Origin: Alphaproteobacteria bacterium
GTDB lineage: Bacteria > Pseudomonadota > Alphaproteobacteria > GCA-2731375
Assembly (NCBI GenBank): GCA_021776235.1
Contig: JAJFGG010000086.1
Span: 1-64,000 of the forward strand
Direction of reading: 5' to 3'
Length of the DNA: 64,000 bases
Each line of letters starts with the position of its first letter. The stretch's first letter is position 1. Below, in pieces: positions 17,102 through 25,791 of the stretch. A program made the position numbers and the translations under genes. The notes under the pieces are model-generated. The model was not told where the DNA came from. It did not search any database and saw only the letters and a list, made by a program, of their open reading frames with translations.

Positions 17102-18274
17102 ATGATCCCCAACGCAATTCCCAGCTTTGATTTCGGCCTGGGCGAAACCGCCGACATGATCCGCGACAGCGTGGCTGGGTTTGCCGCCGACAGAATTGCG
17201 CCGCGGGCCGCCGAGATCGATGCCTCGAACAAATTTCCCAGGGATCTGTGGCCCCAGTTGGGGGAACTGGGAGTTCTGGGTGTCACCGTGGAAGAGGAAT
17301 ATGGCGGTGCCGGCCTGGGCTATCTGGAACATTGCGTGGCGATGGAAGAGATCAGCCGTGCCTCTGCCTCGGTCGGTCTCAGCTATGGCGCCCATTCCAA
17401 TTTATGCGTCAATCAAATTCGCCGCCAGGGTACGGCGGCGCAAAAAGGCCGTTATCTGCCGAAGTTGATCAGTGGCGAGCACGTGGGCGCCCTGGCCATG
17501 AGCGAATCTGGCGCCGGCTCGGATGTGGTTTCCATGCGTTTGCGGGCGGAAAGGCGTGGCGATCAATACATCCTGAACGGCACCAAAATGTGGATCACCA
17601 ACGGCCCGGAAGCCGATACCCTGGTGGTCTATGCCAAGACCGATCCAGAAGCCGGACCGCGCGGCATCACCGCCTTCCTGATCGAGAAGGGCTTCGCTGG
17701 TTTTAGCACGGCGCAAAAACTGGACAAGTTGGGCATGCGCGGTTCCGATACCTGTGAACTGGTCTTCGAGGATTGCCCGGTGCCGGAGGAAAACGTCCTT
17801 GGAAATGTCGGTGAGGGCGTCAGGATTTTGATGAGCGGCCTGGACTATGAACGTCTGGTGCTCTCCGCCGGCCCCTTGGGCATCATGCAGGCCTGTATGG
17901 ACGTGGTCATGCCCTATGTGCACGAGCGGGAACAGTTCGGCCAGGCGATTGGCGAATTCCAGCTCATGCAGGGCAAGATCGCGGATATGTATACCACCAT
18001 GAATGCGGCCAGATCCTATGTCTATATGGTAGCCCAGGCCTGCGACCGGGGCGATACCACCCGCGCGGACGCCGCGGGCGCCATACTATATGCGGCGGAG
18101 AAAGCCACCTGGATGGCGCTGGAGGCGGTGCAGGCGCTGGGGGGCAACGGCTATATCAATGAATATCCAACCGGCCGTCTGTTGCGCGATGCCAAACTGT
18201 ATGAAATTGGCGCCGGCACCTCGGAAATCCGCCGCATGCTGATCGGCCGGGAGCTGTTCAAGGACACGGCCTGA
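17102..18274 (+). CDS. Isovaleryl-CoA dehydrogenase-like acyl-CoA dehydrogenase
   Basis: A 390-residue FAD enzyme. The wording of several blocks is that of isovaleryl-CoA dehydrogenase of leucine breakdown: [47 protein letters not shown], and [17 protein letters not shown], where the Glu in DYERL is at the position of the catalytic base of this subfamily. The C-terminal [35 protein letters not shown] region binds FAD and the subunit interface. The ATG at 17102 follows GAAGAGG. Methylcrotonyl-CoA carboxylase genes, often next to it, are not in the window. Its stop is immediately followed by a palindromic repeat element. Confidence 0.92.
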   Translation: MIPNAIPSFDFGLGETADMIRDSVAGFAADRIAPRAAEIDASNKFPRDLWPQLGELGVLGVTVEEEYGGAGLGYLEHCVAMEEISRASASVGLSYGAHSNLCVNQIRRQGTAAQKGRYLPKLISGEHVGALAMSESGAGSDVVSMRLRAERRGDQYILNGTKMWITNGPEADTLVVYAKTDPEAGPRGITAFLIEKGFAGFSTAQKLDKLGMRGSDTCELVFEDCPVPEENVLGNVGEGVRILMSGLDYERLVLSAGPLGIMQACMDVVMPYVHEREQFGQAIGEFQLMQGKIADMYTTMNAARSYVYMVAQACDRGDTTRADAAGAILYAAEKATWMALEAVQALGGNGYINEYPTGRLLRDAKLYEIGAGTSEIRRMLIGRELFKDTA

Positions 18275-18275
18275 T

Positions 18276-18544
18276 CTCAAGAGTACTTCCGGGCTATTGT
18301 GAGTTATTTGATAGCGACCCTAAGCCATTCGGGTAGGCGCGTCGCGTCGCGCGATGTGGTTCATCGGGCAAGCGGCGCAACGCATCCGAATGGCTTAGGG
18401 CCGCCACCGAAGGCCGCCCACCAAGGCCCCGTGGCGGCGTTGCGGTTTTTGGACGATGTACTACATCGACCTGCAAACCGCGCCTACCCACGGGGTCTTG
18501 GTGGGCGGTCAAATGACCCAGAATAGCCCGGAAGTGCTCTTGAG
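18276..18544. repeat. Palindromic MITE-like element, copy 1
   Basis: A 269-bp non-coding element starting one base after the preceding stop codon. Its ends are inverted repeats (left CTCAAGAGTACTTCCGGGCT, right the complement with one or two mismatches), continuing inward to about 35 bases. Inside are two large hairpins: one built on CTAAGCCATTCGG / CCGAATGGCTTAG and one on GCCGCCCACCAAGGCCCC / GGGGTCTTGGTGGGCGG. The whole element matches the reverse complement of the copy at 25523-25787 almost end to end. No transposase is inside. It resembles a miniature inverted-repeat element or an intergenic palindromic repeat family. Confidence 0.9.
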
Positions 18545-18555
18545 TACTTCCGGGC
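18526..18555. terminator. Strong hairpin in convergent gene gap, possible two-way terminator
   Basis: The right end of repeat copy 1 is followed by an additional direct copy of its terminal sequence, creating a perfect 10-base stem (GCCCGGAAGT / ACTTCCGGGC) with a 10-base loop. It lies between the convergent acyl-CoA dehydrogenase and diguanylate cyclase genes. There is no clear T run, so termination is only inferred. Confidence 0.4.
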
Positions 18556-18570
18556 AGGCAGGCAAAACGC

Positions 18571-20277
18571 CTAGCGGATACCCATGTCTGAACCGGCGAA
18601 ATGGACGACCCTGTTGCGGCCGTCTTGCTTGGCGCGATAAAGCGCCTCGTCGGCTTCCGCGATAATTGCTTCCAGATCGCCGCGGGCTTCGGACGCCGTG
18701 GTGACACCGACGCTGATGGTTACGTTCAGGGAACCAGTCTTGGTTTCAATGGTTTGCCCGGCCACGCTTGCACGCAATCGTTCGGCCACCAAATGGGCCG
18801 TTTCGGCGCCGGCTTCGGGCAACAGGGCGCCAAATTCCTCACCACCGACCCTGCCTAACACATCTGAATCGCGTAACGCAGCGCTGCATACCGCCGCTAC
18901 CCGCCGCAATGCATCATCGCCTATCGCATGGCCATGGCTGTCATTGACCGCCTTGAAATGATCCACGTCGATCATCAAGATCGAGATATTTCTGCCGTAA
19001 CGTTTGGCGCGGTCGAATTCCGCCTCGGCCCGATCAAGAAAGCTGCGGCGATTGGCGACTTCCGTCAGAGCGTCGGTTGTGGCCAAAAATTCCAGCCGTT
19101 CATAAAGCCGTTTGCTTTCATCAATGTCGCGATAGACCGTCAAGGAACCGCCGCTGGCGATGGGACGGACCCGGCGTTCGATCCATTTTCCGTTTGTCAG
19201 TTGTTGTTCCTGCTGGGACGGTGTGGGCGCGTGGCTTGCGGCGTCCTCGACTTCGGTAGTGGCAGGAACATCTACCGAGCCGAATTCACCCCGTTCGGTC
19301 AACGCATGGCGCAGAGCCTTGCCGGGATCACCGGCGCCCAGGATGGCGTCTTTATCCAGTTCTGCGACCTCGAACAGCCGCTCATTCCAGGCCACCAGGT
19401 TGAGATCATTGTCCAGGACCTGGACGCCATCGGGAATGGTGGTCAGGGCCGCCTGCAGAATGTCGTTCTGGGCTGCAAGCGCCCGTTCTGCGCGTTTTCG
19501 TTCAGTGATATCGGTAGAAATTGTCGTGGTTGAACCGTCAGGAAGGCGCTGTTCCGTCAACAAAATCCAGCGGCCGTCTTGGCGCTGCATTTCGAATGGT
19601 GCGCCGGGCGCGCGATGCCGTAGCAGTCGCCTTTGAATCCAGTCTTCCTCACGTCCGGCGGCATCAGGGTACATCCCGACTGCCATAGCCATGCGAATAT
19701 GTTCTTCGAATAAAACGCCCGGCTGACAGCCCGAAGCAAATTTGGCGTTGATCTCACGAAAGCGTTGATTACAGACCACCAGGCGGTCATTGGGGCCCCA
19801 TAGGGCGAACATCTCGCTAAAGTTTTCGATTGCGTTGATCAGGCTGTCATTGCGGCGCTGTGCTTCAACTTCTGCGGTGATGACCGACGCCGTGCCGCGG
19901 TAGCCTTGGAATTGGCCGCAACCACCGAACACCGGGATGCCGCTGGTACGCATCCACCTGACGCCGTCTGGGGCGCGCCGTTGGAATACGAAATCGGAAA
20001 ACGGCTCGCGCCGCCGTAGACATTCAAGATGCGCCTGCCACGCCTCCGGCGCCATGGAGTCCGGAATGCCAATATCCTCACGGGTCTTGCCATAGTGCCA
20101 TTCGGCCGTGACGCCGGTGATATCGAAAACGCTGGGTGAGAAATAGGTATAGCGAAGTTCGGCATCGGTTTCCCAAAACCAGCCCCCCAGGGTCGCAGCA
20201 TAGTCCCGAAGCAGATCCTTGGCCGCCGCGTCGTCCAGACGCGAGCCCTGCACCCCGGTCGAGTCAGGCGTCGGCAC
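18571..20277 (-). CDS. PAS-domain diguanylate cyclase
   Basis: A 568-residue signalling protein that should make cyclic di-GMP from GTP. Three PAS-like segments occupy about 25-130 (WFWETDAELRYTYFSP), 150-265 (LWGPNDRLVVCNQRFREIN) and 275-370 (GVQVLDNDLNLVAWNE). A GGDEF domain fills about 395-560, with DALTEVANRR at its start, DVDHFKAVND for metal binding, and GGEEF as the active loop. RDSD five residues before GGEEF is the inhibitory I-site, so product feedback is likely. There is no EAL domain and no membrane segment, suggesting a cytoplasmic sensor. The start is GTG at 20277; no ATG lies upstream in frame. It stands alone, flanked by the repeat element. Confidence 0.93.
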   Translation of the reverse strand: MPTPDSTGVQGSRLDDAAAKDLLRDYAATLGGWFWETDAELRYTYFSPSVFDITGVTAEWHYGKTREDIGIPDSMAPEAWQAHLECLRRREPFSDFVFQRRAPDGVRWMRTSGIPVFGGCGQFQGYRGTASVITAEVEAQRRNDSLINAIENFSEMFALWGPNDRLVVCNQRFREINAKFASGCQPGVLFEEHIRMAMAVGMYPDAAGREEDWIQRRLLRHRAPGAPFEMQRQDGRWILLTEQRLPDGSTTTISTDITERKRAERALAAQNDILQAALTTIPDGVQVLDNDLNLVAWNERLFEVAELDKDAILGAGDPGKALRHALTERGEFGSVDVPATTEVEDAASHAPTPSQQEQQLTNGKWIERRVRPIASGGSLTVYRDIDESKRLYERLEFLATTDALTEVANRRSFLDRAEAEFDRAKRYGRNISILMIDVDHFKAVNDSHGHAIGDDALRRVAAVCSAALRDSDVLGRVGGEEFGALLPEAGAETAHLVAERLRASVAGQTIETKTGSLNVTISVGVTTASEARGDLEAIIAEADEALYRAKQDGRNRVVHFAGSDMGIR

Positions 20278-20502
20278 GGCAACAAGCCAGCATAATTATT
20301 CCATTTCTCCTATTTCCAAACCTCCTGAGTACATATTGTCTAGGATATTAATGTTCAACCTGGCAAATGCAGGTGCATGCTAAGGCTATATCTTGGACAA
20401 TTTCAGCCACCCGAGAAATTCACGGATAATGGTTAAGATTTAATTGCCGACCATAAATGTCCGGCTGATGCGGCGTGCAAGTCCCGACCCCCGGCATGGG
20501 CC

Positions 20503-20853
20503 CTATAACAGTTTACGTAGCACGTGCTGGCGGTTGGAAGTATAGGGCCGTACCTGTCCGCCCCAACGGCCCTCTTCGACGGCCTCGGCCCAGGCCGGGC
20601 TGTTGAGAACGCCCGGGCTGTCGATTTCATAGATGGCGATATAATGCGGTAAACCCTCGCCGGTAACCGCGTGCTCCTGACCGGCCATGCTCAGGGTTGC
20701 GGGCACAGTTTTCAGGCGCGAAACGGCGACCACGCCGGGCACCTTCAACAGGGCCGGAATATGCTCCTCGTCATAAACTTCGTTGAATAAATCTTCCTTG
20801 TCGGCATCGACATCCATGCTGACCATGAAGGCGTATTTCGCGTTGAAGGGCAT
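20503..20853 (-). CDS. DUF4286-like small protein
   Basis: A 116-residue cytoplasmic protein with strong ribosome binding site GAGGAGG before the ATG. Features such as NEVYDEEHIPALLKVPGV near residue 25 and HYIAIYEIDSPGVLNSPAW near 70 fit a ferredoxin-like (dimeric alpha-beta barrel) fold, as in DUF4286 and EthD-type proteins. Members accompany degradation genes, sometimes as isomerases or monooxygenase accessories. It lies 23 bases downstream of the citrate-synthase-like gene on the same strand and is probably cotranscribed with it. No catalytic residue can be named. Confidence 0.7.
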   Translation of the reverse strand: MPFNAKYAFMVSMDVDADKEDLFNEVYDEEHIPALLKVPGVVAVSRLKTVPATLSMAGQEHAVTGEGLPHYIAIYEIDSPGVLNSPAWAEAVEEGRWGGQVRPYTSNRQHVLRKLL

Positions 20854-20876
20854 TTGTAACCTCCTCTGTGAATGCT

Positions 20877-21671
20877 CTAGCGATCATACCTGATTTGATC
20901 GGCGGGGATATGGCGCCAGGTACTGTCTTGTGCCTGTTCCTCCAGATAGTGCGCGCCCATGGAGACCGAGCGCGGGGTCAGCAGAAACAGCCGTGTGCTC
21001 TGCCAGGTAAAGCCCAGATCCAGGATCACCGCGGCACTGACGCCGTCCAGGTTCATGGGCACCGCCTTGCCGCCCCGCTGGGCCGCCAGGGCGGCCTCGA
21101 TTGCCAGGCCCAGGCGGCAGTAATTACCGTAGGTGCCTTCCGCCCGCGCCACCGACAGGACCCCCGGCGCCCGTGGATCGGCGCCGTGCAGGGGAATACC
21201 ATAACCCGGCACCCGCTGCCGCATGTGTTGGGCGTCCGCGACAATGCGGGCGGCCGTCGCTTCCAGAGCGTCGTCGCCGATCTCTCCGTTATTCGGGTCA
21301 TGCGGCGCCAGATGCTCGACCATTGTCTTGGCCAGCTGTTCGCCCAGGCCCCCCATGCGGTCGCCAAAGGCCAATACGCCGCCGCCGACGGCAGCCTGGA
21401 TTGATGTACCGTAAGAGGCGAAGCAACGGCTGATCATGGACGGCGGCGCGATGCCGTGTTCCATGGAGGCCACCAATAGCGCATCCAGCACCCGCGCCTG
21501 GGCCGGGCTGGGCAGGTTGCCCTGCAACATCAGAAACATCATTTCGGCGAACGAAATCTTGCCGATCAGCTGGCTCAAAGGCTGGCCACGAACCATGATC
21601 TCCTCTTCGTCTTCGGTGCTGATTACCTCTGAAATCGCGGTATTCCAGCTCGACATATCTTTGGTGGGCAA
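20877..21671 (-). CDS. Citrate synthase/citryl-CoA lyase-like protein lacking usual active-site histidines
   Basis: A 264-residue protein resembling the citrate-synthase C-terminal fold used by citryl-CoA lyases: ISFAEMMFLMLQGNLPS near 40, SIQAAVGGG with AFGDRMGG near 105, PGYGIPLHGADPR near 160, and NLDGVSAAVILDLGF near 210. In active family members the second block reads GD-x-HGG and the third G-F/Y-GHP; here the His positions are Met106 and Ile159. Binding of an acyl-CoA is plausible, but citryl-CoA cleavage as usually drawn is doubtful. The start is TTG at 21671, chosen because AGGAGG sits 7 bases upstream. It is divergent from the PhyH-transketolase genes. Confidence 0.78.
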   Translation of the reverse strand: MPTKDMSSWNTAISEVISTEDEEEIMVRGQPLSQLIGKISFAEMMFLMLQGNLPSPAQARVLDALLVASMEHGIAPPSMISRCFASYGTSIQAAVGGGVLAFGDRMGGLGEQLAKTMVEHLAPHDPNNGEIGDDALEATAARIVADAQHMRQRVPGYGIPLHGADPRAPGVLSVARAEGTYGNYCRLGLAIEAALAAQRGGKAVPMNLDGVSAAVILDLGFTWQSTRLFLLTPRSVSMGAHYLEEQAQDSTWRHIPADQIRYDR

Positions 21672-21856
21672 CGGCTATCCTCCTGATCCGTTCGGTTCTT
21701 CCGACGGCCAAAGTGTCAGATTTCAATCGCGAAAGCCAATTTTCGCGCCGCGCTTCAGGGCTGCGAACAAGGTTGAATTCGCCACGGCAATTTGGGAGCA
21801 TATCATTCGCGATGCCGTTTCAACGGCGCGACCAGCATTTTGGAGGATAGACAACC

Positions 21857-22699
21857 GTGCAGACACTTAGCAAGGAACAGCGCCGCCGTTGGGAAATTGA
21901 TGGTTACATCCATCTGGAAGGCGCGTTCGACGCGGACGAAGTCGCCTTTTACAGTGATGAGATTGATAGATTGCGGGCCAAGCCTGGCTGGGAACCCACC
22001 AATCTGCCCCGCGGACATTACGGCTGGGTCGAGCACGCCAACATGGACCCGGAAAGCTTCATGGATCGGCGCGATCTTCTGTCCTACAACGATGCATTCA
22101 TAGATCTGGTCGATCGGCCCGGCGTCTTCGACCTGATCGTCGATATCATGGGGCCGTATCTGTCATTCAGTATGTCCCAGGCCATCGTACGGGCCTCGAC
22201 CCCGGAATTTCCCGGCTATACCCATACTGATGGTGGCGAGGGCCTGCGGCGCATCAGGGTAACCGAGAGCAGCCGGCCTTTGGCCATGAAGGCGTTTTAT
22301 CTTTTGACCGACGTGACAGAAGCCAAATGCGGCAACTTCACCGTCTTTCCGGGCAGCCATCTGCGGCCGTTTCCGGAACTGGACGAGCCGATCCCCACGC
22401 CCGATATGCCGGGCGCGGTGCCGCTGATGGGCAAGGCAGGCGATTGTTTCCTGTTCTCGCACTCCCTATGGCATGGCCCAAGTCAGAATCTGTCGGGACG
22501 GGCCCGAAAATCATTGCTCTATAATTACTGTCAGATGTTTGTCCGCCCCTATGATTATGCGGTTGCCTCGGAAGTTGCGGCGCGTTGCACGCCCAGACAA
22601 CGGCGCCTGCTGGGGGACCTGGGCTATGAGTTCCGCCCCGGCTCCTATATCTATGTGCCCGACGATCAGGTCGAGGTGATCCTGCAGCAGTCCTCGTAA
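21857..22699 (+). CDS. Phytanoyl-CoA dioxygenase (PhyH) family protein
   Basis: A 280-residue Fe(II)/2-oxoglutarate oxygenase of the PhyH family. The iron ligands are HTDGG near residue 118 (His and Asp) and the distal His in HSLWHGP near 207; the Arg expected to hold 2-oxoglutarate is likely in LSGRARKSLLYNYCQ. It begins with the typical DGYIHLEGAFDADEV segment. Such enzymes hydroxylate aliphatic carbons of small metabolites in the cytoplasm. The start is GTG at 21857, with GGAGG upstream at somewhat wide spacing. It heads an operon-like series with the split transketolase and a luciferase-like oxidoreductase. Confidence 0.88.
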   Translation: MQTLSKEQRRRWEIDGYIHLEGAFDADEVAFYSDEIDRLRAKPGWEPTNLPRGHYGWVEHANMDPESFMDRRDLLSYNDAFIDLVDRPGVFDLIVDIMGPYLSFSMSQAIVRASTPEFPGYTHTDGGEGLRRIRVTESSRPLAMKAFYLLTDVTEAKCGNFTVFPGSHLRPFPELDEPIPTPDMPGAVPLMGKAGDCFLFSHSLWHGPSQNLSGRARKSLLYNYCQMFVRPYDYAVASEVAARCTPRQRRLLGDLGYEFRPGSYIYVPDDQVEVILQQSS

Positions 22700-22772
22700 G
22701 CTCGATTTTCAGCACCGTCGTTAAGCCCGGCGGACAATTGGCAGACGCCCGCAAGGCAAGGATACACCCCTG

Positions 22773-23606
22773 ATGACCAGCAATTTTCCGGCCAAGATAG
22801 AAGCCCTGCAACGCGATGCCTTGCATATCCGGCGTAACGTGTGGCGGGCGCTGCATGCTGCCGGATCCGGGCATATGGGCGGTTCGTCATCGGCGGCGGA
22901 TCTGCTGGCGGCTCTGTATTTTCACTATTTGCGGCAGCGGCCGGATGAACCCGAATGGCCGGGCCGCGACCGCTTTGTCCTCTCGAAGGGCCACGCCAAC
23001 GCCGCCTTGGGCGCTGCCCTGGCCCGTGCCGGCTTCATCGATGACAGCGTATTGGACCAGTTTTATGCCTACCAGTCTTCCTTCGGCATGCACCCGGATA
23101 TCAAGATGCCGGGCGTGGAAATGAGTACCGGCGGCCTGGGTCATGGGCTCTCTGTGGGCCTGGGCATGGCCTTGGGCGCGCGCATGCAGAATATGGATTT
23201 TCGCACCTGCGTCATGCTGGGCGATGGGGAATTGCAGGAGGGCTCCAATTGGGAGGGAGCCATGGCGGCGGCGCATCTTGGTGTGTCCAACCTTACGGCG
23301 ATCCTGGATTACAACAAGGTCCAGCAAAGCGGCCATGTCGGCGAAATGCTGGACCTGGAACCCATGGCCGATAAATGGACCGCCTTCGGCTGGGCGGTGC
23401 GGGAAATAGACGGCCATGACATGGAAGCAATCGTCGAGGCCTTGGATGCGCTGCCCCTGGCCCCAGACAAACCGTCACTGATCATTGCCCATACGGTCAA
23501 GGGCAAGGGCGTCAGCTTTGCCGAGGATACCTATCTTTGGCACAACAACCTGGTCACGGACGAAGTCTATGGCCGGGCCCTGGAAGAGTTGGGAGAAGCG
23601 GAATGA
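22773..23606 (+). CDS. Transketolase N-terminal (thiamine diphosphate-binding) subunit
   Basis: A 277-residue protein equal to the first half of transketolase. GSGHMGGSSSAADLLAALYF near residue 30, KGHAN near 72, STGGLGHGLSVGLGMALG near 115, and the thiamine diphosphate/Mg motif GDGELQEGSNWEGAMAA near 150 with DYNKVQQSG are all present. In split transketolases it pairs with the pyrimidine-binding C-terminal subunit, encoded immediately downstream with an ATGA overlap. The pair transfers ketol units, or acts as an acetoin- or DXP-synthase-like ligase. Its place beside PhyH and luciferase-like genes suggests a dedicated catabolic role rather than central metabolism. Confidence 0.92.
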   Translation: MTSNFPAKIEALQRDALHIRRNVWRALHAAGSGHMGGSSSAADLLAALYFHYLRQRPDEPEWPGRDRFVLSKGHANAALGAALARAGFIDDSVLDQFYAYQSSFGMHPDIKMPGVEMSTGGLGHGLSVGLGMALGARMQNMDFRTCVMLGDGELQEGSNWEGAMAAAHLGVSNLTAILDYNKVQQSGHVGEMLDLEPMADKWTAFGWAVREIDGHDMEAIVEALDALPLAPDKPSLIIAHTVKGKGVSFAEDTYLWHNNLVTDEVYGRALEELGEAE

Positions 23607-24583
23607 ACGATGCCCAGCGTCCTGGCCTTGAGCGCCCCGAATGGGAACGCCTGGCCGAAAATCAGTCACGTCTGGCGTTTGGCCTGGCGGTGGGCGAACT
23701 GGCCCGCCGGGACAGCCAGGTGGTGGCGATCTCCGCTGACACGATTGACCTGTTCGGCCTGCGCGGATTTCTCGAAAGCAATCCCGACCGCTTGATCGAA
23801 GCCGGCATCGCCGAGCAGAACGCCATGGGCATCGCCTCCGGCCTGGCCACCACCGGCATGCGGCCAATCCTATGCGGCTATGCGCCTTTCATTACAGCGC
23901 GCTCTTTGGAGCAATTGCGCAACGATGTGGCGTATGCCCATCAGCGGGTCGTCATTGGTGCTGCCTGCGGCGGTATCGTCCTGGCCATGGCCGGGGGCAC
24001 CCATCATGCGGTGGAAGACCTCGCCATCATGCGAAACATGCCCAATATGACCGTGATCGTGCCGGCGGACGCCCGGCAGACCTGGCATGCGGCCTTGCAG
24101 ACGGAGCAATTGGACGGCCCCAGCTATATCCGTCTTGGCGGCAAGTTCGAGGAACCGCCCGTAACGGACATCGCCGCTGATTTCCGCATTGGCCAGGCTG
24201 ATCTGTTGCGCCCCGGCGGCGACGTAACGGTGATCGCCTGCGGTTGCCTGGTCGCGCCGGCTATTGCCGCCGCCGATGCCCTGGCCAGTTCGGGTATCGC
24301 CGTCCGGGTTCTGAACATGCACACCATCAAGCCCTTGGATCGGGAAGCAGTGTTGGCGGCAGCGGCGGAAACCGGTGCCATCGTGACGGCGGAGGAACAC
24401 CGTATCACCGGCGGTCTCGGCGGCGCTGTGGCCGAGCTGCTGGCCCGGGAACAGCCCACACGCATGCGCATGATCGGCCTGCCCGACGAATTCGCCATTG
24501 TCGGCCCCACGGCCAAGGTCCGGGAACATTATGGCCTGGACCAACAGGCCATAATGGACGCCTGCCGCGACCTCCTGGCGTGA
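23603..24583 (+). CDS. Transketolase C-terminal (pyrimidine-binding) subunit
   Basis: A 326-residue second half of a split transketolase. SRLAFGLAVGELARRDSQV near 20, IEAGIAEQNAMGIASGLA near 70 (the Glu that activates thiamine) and THHAVEDLAIMR near 130 are family hallmarks; the C-terminal domain has VTAEEHRITGGLGGAV. The ATG at 23603 overlaps the previous gene's stop (ATGA), implying coupled translation and equal stoichiometry. The upstream part of the open frame, back to 23537, is shadow sequence. The two subunits should form one cytoplasmic enzyme. Confidence 0.92.
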   Translation: MNDAQRPGLERPEWERLAENQSRLAFGLAVGELARRDSQVVAISADTIDLFGLRGFLESNPDRLIEAGIAEQNAMGIASGLATTGMRPILCGYAPFITARSLEQLRNDVAYAHQRVVIGAACGGIVLAMAGGTHHAVEDLAIMRNMPNMTVIVPADARQTWHAALQTEQLDGPSYIRLGGKFEEPPVTDIAADFRIGQADLLRPGGDVTVIACGCLVAPAIAAADALASSGIAVRVLNMHTIKPLDREAVLAAAAETGAIVTAEEHRITGGLGGAVAELLAREQPTRMRMIGLPDEFAIVGPTAKVREHYGLDQQAIMDACRDLLA

Positions 24584-24612
24584 CGGCAAAGCCAATCCAG
24601 AGGCCGCCTGCC

Positions 24613-25512
24613 ATGAAAATCGGATTATTCGGTGTCAACATGGGGCAGGAGGACGCCCCTGCTTCGCTGCTGCCCCTGGTGGCGAAGGTGGAGAAACTGG
24701 GTTTTGAATCCGTTTGGACCGGGGAGCATGTGATGATCCCCCTGGAATATGGCTCCCGCTATCCGTTCAACAGTTCCGGTAAGGTCAGCATTCCGCCGGA
24801 AGGGCATTTCAGCGATCCCCTGGTCACACTGTCCTTCATCGCGGCCCATACGACCAGGCTACGCCTGGGCACGGGCATCAATCTGCTGCCGCAAAGCAAT
24901 CCCCTGTTACTGGCGAAACAGGTGGCCAGCCTGGATTTTCTCTCGGGCGGGCGTTTGCTGTTGGGCCTGGGTGTCGGCTGGCTGGCGGAGGAATTTCAGG
25001 CCATGGGCGTGCCCTTCGCAGGCCGGGGCAAACGCTTTGACGATTATCTGACGGCCATGAAAAAGGTCTGGTCCGGCGAGGTGGTCGACCACAACAGCGA
25101 ATTTCTGCAATGGCAGGGCTTCAAGAGCTACCCTCTGCCCAGTCAAAAACCCCATCCGCCCATTATTATCGGCGGCCATAGCCGGGCGGCATTGCAACGT
25201 ACGGCGGTCATGGGCGACGGCTGGTTCGCCTTTGCCAAAGACGCCGGCGAACTGGCGCAAATGTTGGTGCAATTACGAGGGGCGGCCGAGGTCGCCGGGC
25301 GCGACCCCGCCAGTATCGAGATCACCACCCTGTGGCGGCAATTCAGCGATGGCATGGCGGGCCTGGAAGCCTATCGCGAGCTGGGCGTTGCCCGCCTGTT
25401 GGTCCCCCTGGGCCTTCTCGCCCGAGGCAACCTGGAGGAAAATCTCGCCAGATTGCACGAGGAGATTCTGTCGAAACTGTCCCCATCCCCCGCGGCGGAC
25501 GCGGTCCGTTAG
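24613..25512 (+). CDS. Luciferase-like (LLM class) flavin/F420-dependent oxidoreductase
   Basis: A 299-residue TIM-barrel protein. Marks of the LLM family: KIGLFGVNM at the start, KLGFESVWTGEHV near 30, LRLGTGINLLPQSNPLLLAKQVASLDFLSGGRL around 90-120, GVGWLAEEFQAMG near 125, and PPIIIGGHSRAALQR near 190. It would use FMNH2 or F420, often for oxygenation or hydride transfer on small organic substrates. The ATG is 29 bases after the transketolase stop, so it likely ends this operon. Substrate and cofactor cannot be separated by eye. The palindromic repeat copy 2 begins 10 bases after its stop. Confidence 0.86.
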   Translation: MKIGLFGVNMGQEDAPASLLPLVAKVEKLGFESVWTGEHVMIPLEYGSRYPFNSSGKVSIPPEGHFSDPLVTLSFIAAHTTRLRLGTGINLLPQSNPLLLAKQVASLDFLSGGRLLLGLGVGWLAEEFQAMGVPFAGRGKRFDDYLTAMKKVWSGEVVDHNSEFLQWQGFKSYPLPSQKPHPPIIIGGHSRAALQRTAVMGDGWFAFAKDAGELAQMLVQLRGAAEVAGRDPASIEITTLWRQFSDGMAGLEAYRELGVARLLVPLGLLARGNLEENLARLHEEILSKLSPSPAADAVR

Positions 25513-25522
25513 GAACAGGAAC

Positions 25523-25787
25523 CTAGAGCATTTCCGGGCTATTGTGGGTCATTTGACCGTCCACCAAGGCCCCGTGGGTAGGCGCGGTTTGCAGGTCGAT
25601 GTGGGACATCATCCAAAAACCGTTACGCCGCCAGGGGGCCTTGGTGGACGGCCTTTGGTGGCGACCCTAAGCCATTCGGATGCGTTGCGTCGCTTGCCCG
25701 ATGTACCACATCGTGCTACGCGTCGCGCCTACCCGAATGGCTTATGGACGCCATCAAATGACCTACAATAGCCCGGAAGTGCTCTAG
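25523..25787. repeat. Palindromic MITE-like element, copy 2 (inverted relative to copy 1)
   Basis: A 265-bp element with about 34-base terminal inverted repeats (left CTAGAGCATTTCCGGGCT). Two inner hairpins are visible: CCGTCCACCAAGGCCCC (25557-25573) against its complement at 25635-25651, and CTAAGCCATTCGG (about 25667-25679) against CCGAATGGCTTA (about 25733-25744). It is the near-exact reverse complement of 18276-18544. It sits between two same-strand genes, ending 4 bases before the VOC protein's start codon. Confidence 0.9.
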
Positions 25788-25791
25788 CCCT

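Noticed and set aside
18294..18707. 137-residue frame reading through repeat copy 1
   Set aside because: Its sequence is explained by the palindromic element and the 3' end of the diguanylate cyclase gene; similar peptides also arise from copy 2, so it is repeat-derived.
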